A stretch of DNA of 21,322 nucleotides from Chloroflexota bacterium. Lineage in GTDB: Bacteria; Chloroflexota; Dehalococcoidia; UBA3495. Below, one piece after another: positions 1-7,135 of this stretch. Position numbers and translations under genes: made by a program. A model generated the notes under the pieces. The model was not told the origin of the DNA. It ran no database searches and was given only the letters and a program-made list of their open reading frames with translations. Within the stretch, counting starts at the first letter, position 1; every line of letters begins with the position of its first letter. Where the stretch lies: positions 22,294 to 43,615 of the forward strand of contig PBBR01000001.1 in NCBI GenBank assembly GCA_002716645.1, read 5' to 3'.

Positions 1-534
1 TTCCCTGACGTCATCTTCGGTGTAGTTGCCTACTCCCATGCTGAATAATTCGAGGAGCTCTCTCCCCCAATTCTCGTTCACAGCGTATGAGTGGTTGTCG
101 CAGTTATCCAGCCAGTAGATCATGGCAGGATTTTTGGCTAGTGCAACGAGGAGCTCTCTGTAATCTCCCATGCCCATATCTCTGAACATATCTATTTGGT
201 GGATGACCTCGTGGTAATGGTCTATTTTAGAGTAACCAGTAGCGAATACTTGGTGCCAGAAGAGGACCATTTTTTCTTGTAATACTCTTTGGGTGCTAAC
301 CATGTCGTGTAGCCATCCCGCTCCGCCCATGCCGGACGATGTTATAGGTTTCCAGAAATGCGGGTGGTACCTGAGGAATTCTAGCCTGTCTGAGCTCAAT
401 TGGGTGTCTGGATTTAGTAGTTCTTCAACTGTTGCGTCGTATCCTATGGATGCTCTGCGCTCTAGTTCTGTTCGAGAGGCCCCGAATCCAGCCCTACGCA
501 TTAAATGAGCAATTAATTCAATATCATTGTTCAT
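1..534 (-). CDS. DUF1800 family protein, N-terminal 178 residues (partial, runs off left edge)
   Basis: Reading the minus strand from the ATG at 534 gives 178 open codons to the window edge, beginning MNNDIELIAHLMRRAGFGAS. Hallmarks of DUF1800 (PF08811) are visible: the N-terminal 'HLMRRAGFG' block, a 'MVLFWHQVFATG' block about 90 residues in, and 'NENWGRELLELFSMGVGNYT' followed by 'EDDVRE' near the edge. The family's biochemical function is not established. In many bacteria DUF1800 genes are paired with DUF1501 (sulfatase-like) genes; whether that holds here lies outside the window. A GGAG Shine-Dalgarno at 541-544 (read on the minus strand) supports the start. No signal peptide is visible at this start. 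Family assignment is confident; function is unknown. Confidence 0.9.
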   Translation of the reverse strand, partial: MNNDIELIAHLMRRAGFGASRTELERRASIGYDATVEELLNPDTQLSSDRLEFLRYHPHFWKPITSSGMGGAGWLHDMVSTQRVLQEKMVLFWHQVFATGYSKIDHYHEVIHQIDMFRDMGMGDYRELLVALAKNPAMIYWLDNCDNHSYAVNENWGRELLELFSMGVGNYTEDDVRE

Positions 535-852
535 AAATTTCTCCAGTAACTAGACATATTAATCTGCTAATCATAGAGCGCTAATCGGATTCATTCACTA
601 CCTAAATGCACTTAATATTTTCTTTGATTGCCTCTATGAAGATGAATGCAATCAGGTTCTTCCCAAATATAACATGAAATCGTGTGCGTTGCTATTGAGA
701 TAGATGTGCTCAAGGTAGCAAATATAAAAAAACGATTGTTTAGCAGCTTGATTCAGTTTTTTTGTGAGTAACACGATTTCGTTTCGGATGTTCACTAAAT
801 ATGGGATATAATACGTCCACTTATAACCCCTTATATTCGAGGTAAATCCGTA
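535..852. other. Divergent intergenic region between the DUF1800 gene and ileS
   Basis: This 318-base AT-rich stretch separates two divergent genes. It holds the DUF1800 Shine-Dalgarno at its left end and the ileS promoter candidate and Shine-Dalgarno (GAGGT, 839-843) at its right end. A TATGAT on the minus strand (575-570) could be a -10 for the DUF1800 gene, but its -35 is weak. I see no tRNA, no T-box leader and no credible small ORF; the longest ATG-started frame I followed is about 13 codons. Confidence 0.6.
782..812 (+). promoter_or_regulatory. Candidate sigma-70 promoter for ileS-mutM
   Basis: An exact TATAAT lies at 807-812, 40 bases before the ileS ATG. The best -35 is TTTCGG or TTCGGA at 782-788, with an 18-19 base spacer, so only the -10 is strong. 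The leader would be short (about 33 nt) and includes GAGGT at 839-843, a Shine-Dalgarno 9 nt from the start. Confidence 0.5.
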
Positions 853-3800
853 ATGTTCAAAAGTGTTTCTAGTCGTGTCAGCTTCCCCGATATGGAAGCC
901 AATGTCCTTAAATATTGGAAGGACAACAATGTTTTCCGTAGAACGTATGAAGATAGGGAGTCTGCTCCCGTATTCATGTTATATGAGGGGCCTCCTACCG
1001 CGAACGGCAGTCCTGGCATTCATCATGTCCTAGCGCGAGTGTTTAAAGATGTTATATGCAGGCATAGGACTATGAAAGGCTACAGGTGTGTCAGAAAAGG
1101 TGGTTGGGATACTCATGGTTTGCCAGTGGAACTAGAGATAGAAAAAGAGCTTGGCCTTAGCTCAAAGAGGGAGATAGAAGAATACGGTATAGAAAAGTTT
1201 AACCAAAAATGTAAAGACAGCGTATTTAGATATGTAAAAGAATGGGAAAATATGACTGATCGTATCGGCTTCTGGGTTGATATGGACGATCCATATGTCA
1301 CATTACATAACACTTATATTGAAAGCGGCTGGTGGATACTAAAGCAAATGTGGGATAGGGAACTCCTGTATGAGGGTTTGCGCGGCACTCCTCATTGTCC
1401 ACGATGCGGTACTAGTCTGAGTTCACATGAAGTTGCTCTAGGTTATCGTGAAAATACTCCAGACCCATCGGTGTTTCCGAAATTTTTGATAGAGCCGGAG
1501 AATTTTTCAGATGACCAAAAAAATCGGGTCAATATAGGATTATTCAGCGAGGTGCCTACGTATTTAGTTGCCTGGACTACTACTCCGTGGACATTACCTG
1601 GTAACACAGCATTGGCCGTTGACGGAGATGCAGAATATTCGCTGATAGAGATATCTGATGACGCTAGCTCAGATCGACTAGTGTTGGCATCTGAGTTAGT
1701 GGGGGCGAATGTAAAACAAGATTACACAGTCCTGGCTACTTTCAAAGGTGCAGACCTAATTGGACTAGCGTATCGTTCGCTCTATGTCCCTAGTTTGTTT
1801 GGCAGCGAGATAAGACAGTTTGTCAAAACAGAGGGTGGCCCCACTTCATTAGAGTCGGTGCCAAGTTTTATACCGAAAGTGGTTCAGGCCGATTTCGTAT
1901 CGATGGAAGATGGCACGGGGATTGTACACATAGCACCTGCTTTTGGAGACGAAGATCTGGATTTGGGTCGGGAGAAGGGGCTATGTTTTGTGCAACCGGT
2001 TGATCTTCAAGGCATTGTGACGGGCCAATATCCATTTTCTGGAATGTTCTTTAAGGATAGTGATCCCGTAATCATGGATGATCTAGCAGAAAGAGGGCTT
2101 TTATTTGACCGAGGTGTGTATAAGCATACTTATCCCTTTTGCTGGAGATGTGATACCCCACTTCTTTACTATGCAAAGTCCTCTTGGTATATAAGGACTA
2201 CAGCAGTAAAAGACAATATGGTGGAAGGGAATGGGAACATTGAATGGCATCCTGAATATATCCGTGACGGTCGTTTTGGTGAATGGCTAAGAAATAATAT
2301 CGACTGGGCCATTTCTAGAGAACGATATTGGGGCACTCCTATCCCTATCTGGAGATGTAGTTTGTGTCAGGCTCTAGAGTGTGTTGGGAGTGTAGAGGAA
2401 CTGAAATCATTAGCATCAACGGGGTTAGGAGTGGAATTAGATGATCTAGATTTGCATCGCCCACATATTGACTCGATCACTTTGTCATGTTCATCCGAAT
2501 CTTGTAGCGGGACGATGTATAGGATACCGGAGGTAATGGATGCATGGTTCGATTCAGGAGCAATGCCTTATGCACAGTGGCATTATCCATTTGAAAACGA
2601 CGACATTGTTACTCAAGGTTTGTTCCCAGCGGATTATATCTGTGAAGCGGTAGACCAAACCCGTGGATGGTTTTATAGTCTACATGCTTTAGGCACACTA
2701 CTACACAATCAACCTGCTTATAAAAATGTCATCTGCCTTGGTCTAATTTTAGATGGTAGAGGTCGTAAAATGAGCAAGCGGATAGGGAATGTGGTGGAGC
2801 CAAACTCTATATTAGATGTAACTGGGGCGGATGCTCTCAGGTGGTATTTGTTTACGGCATCACATCCTGGCGAGCCACGTAGATTTTCAGATAAGCTCGT
2901 TAATGAGACATTACGACGAGTACTCCTTACCCTTTGGAACGTATATTCCTTTTTTGTTAACTACGCTACTATCGATAATTTTAGTCCGAAGGATATCCCC
3001 GATGGCTGGAAACCTGAAAATGAATTGGACAGATGGATATTGTCGGAGTTAAACGTCTTAGTTAATCAAGTTGATACCCTGCTAGAGGATTACAACCCTA
3101 CTGACGCAGGTAGGAGGATTCAAGAGTTCATAGATGGCCTGTCAAATTGGTACGTTAGGCGGAGCAGAAGGAGATTCTGGAGAAGTGAGAACGATTCAGA
3201 TAAGATTTCGGCTTATGCCACTCTTTACAGTTGCTTGTGTACTACATCGAAGTTAATGGCTCCATTGGCTCCTTTCATAGCAGAAGAAATGTATCAAAAC
3301 CTAGTGAAGTCTGTTGACGATTCTGTGGTAGATAGTGTTCATTTGGCAGATTTCCCTGAATCGGATGCATCACTTATAGATGAATCACTTATGGAGGCCA
3401 CTAGGCTTGCAATGAAAGTATCTAGTATGGGTAGAGCAGCTCGCTCTAAAGCAGGCCTCAAAGTTAGGCAACCACTATCAACTATAGCTATAAAAACCCG
3501 TAATGCGGATGAAGAAAAATATTTGGAATGGGTTACCTCACAAGTACTGGAAGAACTAAATGTAAAGGAGATCGTAACCTTCTCGAAAATAGCAGGTCTG
3601 CTGGAAAAAGTAGAATCAGAAGTAGAAAAGAGTGTTGATGTTATTGTCTCGATAGATACTTTCTCAGTTGCGGTAGAATCTGGATATATGGTTGCCCTTG
3701 ATTCTCATTTGAGTGAATCGTTGATAGAAGAAGGACTGGCGCGTGAGTTAGCTCATCGCATCCAGAATATGCGGAAAGATGCGAATTTCGATTTAACTGA

Positions 3801-3984
3801 CCGGATAATAATATATTACGAAGCTCCAGACGCAGTCGCATCTGTGATATCTAATTATGGCGATTACATCAGTCAGGAGACTCTAAGTGATAGCATACTT
3901 AAAGGAAAACCTGAAGACCCATCCGGAATAGTTGCTCATACAATCAATGGAATGGAAGTTTCTATTGCAGTAAAAAAAGCTTGA
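853..3984 (+). CDS. ileS: Isoleucyl-tRNA synthetase, type 2 (IleRS2), with GxHH signature
   Basis: This 1043-residue class I synthetase charges tRNA-Ile with isoleucine in the cytoplasm. The Rossmann catalytic core opens with a HIGH-type motif at residues 55-58 reading G-I-H-H rather than HxGH. The second signature is K639-M-S-K-R643. The CP1 editing domain is present, with the Thr-rich block W241-T-T-T-P-W246 and 'HIAPAFGDED' at 359-368. The anticodon-binding region contains 'NWYVRRSRRRFW', typical of the eukaryote-like type 2 enzymes, and the length also fits type 2. Type 2 IleRS is known for low mupirocin sensitivity, and the GxHH variant has been linked to hyper-resistance. mutM follows after 6 nt, so the two are probably co-transcribed. 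The ATG start has a good Shine-Dalgarno and the expected N-terminus. No second, type 1 ileS is visible in the window. Confidence 0.97.
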   Translation: MFKSVSSRVSFPDMEANVLKYWKDNNVFRRTYEDRESAPVFMLYEGPPTANGSPGIHHVLARVFKDVICRHRTMKGYRCVRKGGWDTHGLPVELEIEKELGLSSKREIEEYGIEKFNQKCKDSVFRYVKEWENMTDRIGFWVDMDDPYVTLHNTYIESGWWILKQMWDRELLYEGLRGTPHCPRCGTSLSSHEVALGYRENTPDPSVFPKFLIEPENFSDDQKNRVNIGLFSEVPTYLVAWTTTPWTLPGNTALAVDGDAEYSLIEISDDASSDRLVLASELVGANVKQDYTVLATFKGADLIGLAYRSLYVPSLFGSEIRQFVKTEGGPTSLESVPSFIPKVVQADFVSMEDGTGIVHIAPAFGDEDLDLGREKGLCFVQPVDLQGIVTGQYPFSGMFFKDSDPVIMDDLAERGLLFDRGVYKHTYPFCWRCDTPLLYYAKSSWYIRTTAVKDNMVEGNGNIEWHPEYIRDGRFGEWLRNNIDWAISRERYWGTPIPIWRCSLCQALECVGSVEELKSLASTGLGVELDDLDLHRPHIDSITLSCSSESCSGTMYRIPEVMDAWFDSGAMPYAQWHYPFENDDIVTQGLFPADYICEAVDQTRGWFYSLHALGTLLHNQPAYKNVICLGLILDGRGRKMSKRIGNVVEPNSILDVTGADALRWYLFTASHPGEPRRFSDKLVNETLRRVLLTLWNVYSFFVNYATIDNFSPKDIPDGWKPENELDRWILSELNVLVNQVDTLLEDYNPTDAGRRIQEFIDGLSNWYVRRSRRRFWRSENDSDKISAYATLYSCLCTTSKLMAPLAPFIAEEMYQNLVKSVDDSVVDSVHLADFPESDASLIDESLMEATRLAMKVSSMGRAARSKAGLKVRQPLSTIAIKTRNADEEKYLEWVTSQVLEELNVKEIVTFSKIAGLLEKVESEVEKSVDVIVSIDTFSVAVESGYMVALDSHLSESLIEEGLARELAHRIQNMRKDANFDLTDRIIIYYEAPDAVASVISNYGDYISQETLSDSILKGKPEDPSGIVAHTINGMEVSIAVKKA

Positions 3985-3990
3985 TTTGAT

Positions 3991-4803
3991 ATGCCTGAAC
4001 TTCCTGAGGTAGAGAACACTAAGAGGTACTTAATAGAATCGGGGGTTATTGGAGCTACAATACGTTCTGCCACGGTAACGTGGGCAAATAGTGTTAAATT
4101 CCCTAATGTTGAAGACTTTGTTCTCGATGTGCAGGATAAAACGATTAATGGCATAACACGCAGAGGAAAGTATCTAATACTTAGCTTGGACTCTGCCAAT
4201 ATACTTGTACTGCATCTCGGCATGACCGGCGGATTAGTGGTTCAACCGATTGATCAAACCAATGCCGGACTAGTTCGGCATTGGTTTGATTTCTACGATG
4301 GTAGACAGCTAAGGTTCATTGATCCCCGTAAGTTTGGTCATTTATGGTTGTTGGAAGGTTTTAGTCAAATAGACCCCAATATGGGTCCCGAACCGCTTGA
4401 TCCACAATTTACCTCCGAAGTGCTTGTTGAGATTGTCAAAAATAGGAAAGTGCCTATAAAAGCTCTTTTACTAGAGCAATCCGCTGTAGCAGGCCTGGGA
4501 AATTTATATGCTGATGAGTCATTGTTTGTGTCGGGAATCCATCCTGCATGTCTGTCTGCAGATCTAAATTTGGAGCAAGTTGAATGTTTGCATACTTCGA
4601 TTGTGAATACTCTTAAACAATCACTAGAAATATATGATAAGGATCGTGCAGAATTTGGACCTAGCCGCTCCTTTGGTCTACCTAACTGGACTATGGTAAG
4701 AAATCTTGGGGCACCATGTGTAGCTTGTTCTGTGCCGATGGAAATGATTAGAGTAAGAAATCGCAGTAGTTATTATTGCCCAAATTGTCAGAAAGCGACT
4801 TGA
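3991..4803 (+). CDS. mutM: Formamidopyrimidine-DNA glycosylase (Fpg/MutM)
   Basis: This 270-residue bifunctional glycosylase/AP lyase excises 8-oxoguanine and formamidopyrimidines from DNA, a base-excision repair role. The N-terminus is MPELPEVEN, so Pro2 (Schiff-base nucleophile) and Glu3 are exposed after Met removal. Lys60 in 'RRGKY' matches the conserved Fpg lysine. 'HLGMTG' is at 75-80 and 'GLGNLYADESLF' forms the helix-two-turn-helix region. The C-terminal zinc finger has ligands C243, C246, C263 and C266 (CxxC-x16-CxxC), with Arg258 in the finger loop. Length is normal for the family. The start lies 6 nt after the ileS stop with no clear Shine-Dalgarno, which suggests translational coupling. 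The segment between 'HLGMTG' and 'DGRQLRF' is encoded by a large palindrome, described separately. Confidence 0.96.
   Translation: MPELPEVENTKRYLIESGVIGATIRSATVTWANSVKFPNVEDFVLDVQDKTINGITRRGKYLILSLDSANILVLHLGMTGGLVVQPIDQTNAGLVRHWFDFYDGRQLRFIDPRKFGHLWLLEGFSQIDPNMGPEPLDPQFTSEVLVEIVKNRKVPIKALLLEQSAVAGLGNLYADESLFVSGIHPACLSADLNLEQVECLHTSIVNTLKQSLEIYDKDRAEFGPSRSFGLPNWTMVRNLGAPCVACSVPMEMIRVRNRSSYYCPNCQKAT
4253..4290. repeat. 15-bp perfect inverted repeat inside mutM
   Basis: The left arm at 4253-4267 (atcaaaccaatgccg) is the exact reverse complement of the right arm at 4276-4290. The 8-base centre contains the palindrome ACTAGT, so nearly all 38 bases are self-complementary; the only break is a G/T pair at 4268/4275. 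It lies in frame in mutM and encodes residues about 88-100, the variable loop between 'HLGMTG' and 'DGRQLRF'. The reading frame stays open through it. The mRNA hairpin would be very stable. Confidence 0.85.
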
Positions 4804-4828
4804 TAATTTAGTCTCTTGTGATGTTTTG

Positions 4829-4857
4829 TTGACGGAAGAGATGGCACTGCGTAAACT
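4829..4857 (+). promoter_or_regulatory. Candidate sigma-70 promoter for the three-part fusion gene
   Basis: TTGACG at 4829-4834 and TAAACT at 4852-4857 are separated by 17 bases. Transcription would begin near 4864, leaving a leader of about 108 nt. The leader contains an inverted pair CAGATTT (4871-4877) and AAATCTG (4908-4914), with an inner TTGG/CCAA pair (4876-4879 and 4899-4902). It ends in a consensus Shine-Dalgarno AGGAGG at 4956-4961, 10 nt before the ATG. The fold is too weak to call a riboswitch. Confidence 0.5.
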
Positions 4858-4971
4858 AGGAATTAAGGTACAGATTTGGTGCGCGGTATTTATGAATGCC
4901 AAGCAGTAAATCTGCGAGTATTTGTTAATTAAATAATCAATTTACAGCGCGCTACAGGAGGATCAGAAAAG

Positions 4972-7053
4972 ATGGCCGGATACCGGAAAGATGAAGCACA
5001 AGATTGGGCGTGGGAGTCTTTAAAAGGGCAATGGAGTACTCTAGTTACTCCTTTTAATCAAGATAAATCCTACGATGAAGAGGGTATGCGCCGGAACATC
5101 AGGCACATACATAAACTTGGTACTGTAGGCGCAGGGTGTACGTGGGCGATGGGAGAGTTTTGGAGTTTAACTTTTGATGAGCGCTGCAGAGTGATGGATA
5201 CGGTTGCAGATGAATCAAGAGGGAAAATTCTGACGGGAGCGCATGTAACGCATACTTCTACGAAAGACATGATCGAGTTAGCGCATAGAGCCGAGACATC
5301 TGGTATTGATCTGTTAATGGTCGCTTCTCCGTATATGGTAGCTAAGACCGAGGATCAGGTTTTCGAATACGTTAAACTACTCGCTGATAATACCGACATG
5401 GCCATCATGTTCTATAACTCACCTCAGTTCGGATTTGTAATGAGCCCACAGGGACTCAAGCGCTTGTGCCAAATTCCAAATGTAGTTGGTGTTAAAGAGG
5501 CTAGTTTTAATCAACAAACTTCTATCGAAACCCATCTGTTGATTGGGAAACAATCAGTTATAAGCACCCCAGACGAATGGATATTTCACAAGGCTAAGGA
5601 ACTCGGTTTTCAGCAACAAGTAATGTTTGCTAACACATCCGATTGGCGTTTCGATACACCTGAATGTAATCGATATGTTCAGTTTATTGATAAAGCCACT
5701 AAAGGGGACCTAGATACCGAGTTCTACAACAAATATTTGAAAGATTTGAAAGCTTTGTCAGACAAATGGTGGGGCGGTACAGTAAAGAAGTATAGCGGTG
5801 TGCTGCCGGCTTCAATGTGCAAATATTGGGGAGAACTGATGGGCATGGCTGGTGGAGGAGTACGTTCGCCACTAATTGATCTAACTGACGAAGAGAAAGA
5901 AACTCTGAAGAGTGAGTTGCTGCCTTTAATTCCGACGGCAGAACATACAGGCTCAGGATCTAGTAGAGATCATGCCGTTTGGCTAAATGAGAAGAGTTCT
6001 AGGGATACTGATTTCTCTGGGATGATGCTACTGGTTAGTGTTCAGGATATGCCGGAAGCTATTGAAGCTGATATGGGCGGGGCAGACATAATAGATGTTA
6101 AGAATCTACAAGAAGCTCTAGTAGGTTCAGGACACCCGAATTTAGTAGACGAAGCACGTAAAAAGATTCCTGCTGAAAAACACGTTAGTGTCACATTGGG
6201 CGTTGTTCCGAATCAAGCTGGTACAGTGGCCATGGCTGTTAGAGCGGCGGGTATGTTAAATGCTACGTCCGTAAAAGTAGGATTTTGCGAGGCTGACTAC
6301 GAAACTGCTCTAGATATCCTGACTCAGTCTAAAGAAGCACTCTATGGCTATGACACTAAGTTGATAGGGTCTCTGTTTGCAGATAACTTATTGTTTGGCG
6401 GTTTGGAGCCTAGGCTCATGGTGAAGCTTGCACGGGAATCCGGTTGCGACGGGTTTTTGATCGATACTTTGACCAAAGATGGACGTAATTTGTTTGACTT
6501 CATTCCTGAAAATGAACTTCGCGATATAGTAATGGAAGGGAAAAGTTATGGGTTAAGCACCGCATTATCCGGACATCTTAAACTCAGTGACCTAGATGAG
6601 TTGGCTAGGATAAATCCGGATATCGTTGGTGTGCGGGGAGCCGTTTGCCGTAGCGGTGAACGCGACATGGCGGTAGCACGAGAGGCCGTAGCTAATTTTA
6701 AATATGAGCTTGGATTGCGGAAGAGCGGCGAAATTAATGTACATCAGAATGGGAGTTACCAAAACGGAAATAATGGGTCACAGGGCCAATCGCAGAATGG
6801 TAATGGTAGTGGCTGGGCCGTAGTAGATGGCCGCGGTAAAAATTGCGCAGGCGTGATAGCTGCCTTGACTAGTCAAATCAGTAATGATCGTGGTTCCTTA
6901 GTTGAAGCTATACTACACGATGCTCTTAATATATATGATGTTATATACTGGGCTGAACAATCTGGTCATAAGCTGCTTAATAAGAGGGAAGAGACAGATG
7001 GGTTGGTAAGAGTTCTGATTCAGCCCAATGTTAACGGTTCAAACGGACATTAA
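4972..7053 (+). CDS. Three-part fusion: DapA/NAL-type aldolase + MfnB-like furan-phosphate synthase + TusA-like domain
   Basis: This 693-residue protein has three recognisable parts. Residues about 15-325 are a DHDPS/N-acetylneuraminate lyase-type TIM barrel: 'TWAMGE' (57-62) stands where the GTTGE block sits, Tyr148 is in 'FYNSP', and Lys175 in 'GVKEAS' is the expected Schiff-base lysine. Residues about 350-580 match MfnB (PF04476), which makes 4-(hydroxymethyl)-2-furancarboxaldehyde phosphate from two glyceraldehyde-3-phosphates in methanofuran synthesis. The residues reported as catalytic in the methanogen enzyme have counterparts: D375 and K377 ('IDVKN'), K435 ('VKVGF'), D498 and K502 ('IDTLTKDG'). 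A Gln/Asn/Gly/Ser-rich linker (about 584-614) leads to a TusA/SirA-like domain (615-688) with 'DGRGKNC' (Cys625), 'WAEQSGHKLL' and 'DGLVRVLI', but the CPxP motif reads C-A-G-V. The gene stands alone, with its own promoter, a strong Shine-Dalgarno and a terminator. Family assignments come from recognised motifs; the product is unknown. Confidence 0.85.
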   Translation: MAGYRKDEAQDWAWESLKGQWSTLVTPFNQDKSYDEEGMRRNIRHIHKLGTVGAGCTWAMGEFWSLTFDERCRVMDTVADESRGKILTGAHVTHTSTKDMIELAHRAETSGIDLLMVASPYMVAKTEDQVFEYVKLLADNTDMAIMFYNSPQFGFVMSPQGLKRLCQIPNVVGVKEASFNQQTSIETHLLIGKQSVISTPDEWIFHKAKELGFQQQVMFANTSDWRFDTPECNRYVQFIDKATKGDLDTEFYNKYLKDLKALSDKWWGGTVKKYSGVLPASMCKYWGELMGMAGGGVRSPLIDLTDEEKETLKSELLPLIPTAEHTGSGSSRDHAVWLNEKSSRDTDFSGMMLLVSVQDMPEAIEADMGGADIIDVKNLQEALVGSGHPNLVDEARKKIPAEKHVSVTLGVVPNQAGTVAMAVRAAGMLNATSVKVGFCEADYETALDILTQSKEALYGYDTKLIGSLFADNLLFGGLEPRLMVKLARESGCDGFLIDTLTKDGRNLFDFIPENELRDIVMEGKSYGLSTALSGHLKLSDLDELARINPDIVGVRGAVCRSGERDMAVAREAVANFKYELGLRKSGEINVHQNGSYQNGNNGSQGQSQNGNGSGWAVVDGRGKNCAGVIAALTSQISNDRGSLVEAILHDALNIYDVIYWAEQSGHKLLNKREETDGLVRVLIQPNVNGSNGH

Positions 7054-7082
7054 CAAACAAATAGGAAACCGATGATTAAGCT

Positions 7083-7118
7083 AAAAGCCCTTGTTGATGT
7101 GATACGACAAGGGCTTTT
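7083..7118. terminator. Bidirectional rho-independent terminator
   Basis: A perfect 12-bp stem (7083-7094 pairing with 7107-7118) encloses a 12-base loop. One arm begins AAAA and the other ends TTTT, so U-tracts form on either strand. It sits 30 bases after the fusion gene's stop and 18 bases beyond the stop of the convergent lipoprotein gene, and can end both transcripts. Confidence 0.9.
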
Positions 7119-7135
7119 ATTTACTTGACCGCGTT

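Noticed and set aside
293..508. Plus-strand 71-codon open frame at the left end
   Set aside because: It lies antisense to the DUF1800 coding sequence, whose family motifs are clear. It has no recognisable features.
535..852. T-box riboswitch upstream of ileS
   Set aside because: ileS genes are often T-box regulated in Gram-positives and relatives, but I found no AGGGTGGNACCGCG-like block and no terminator/antiterminator pair. 'aaggtagcaa' near 711-720 is too weak a match.
4804..4971. Riboswitch in the leader of the fusion gene
   Set aside because: Only a 7-bp inverted pair and a small inner pair are visible. No known riboswitch core could be recognised.
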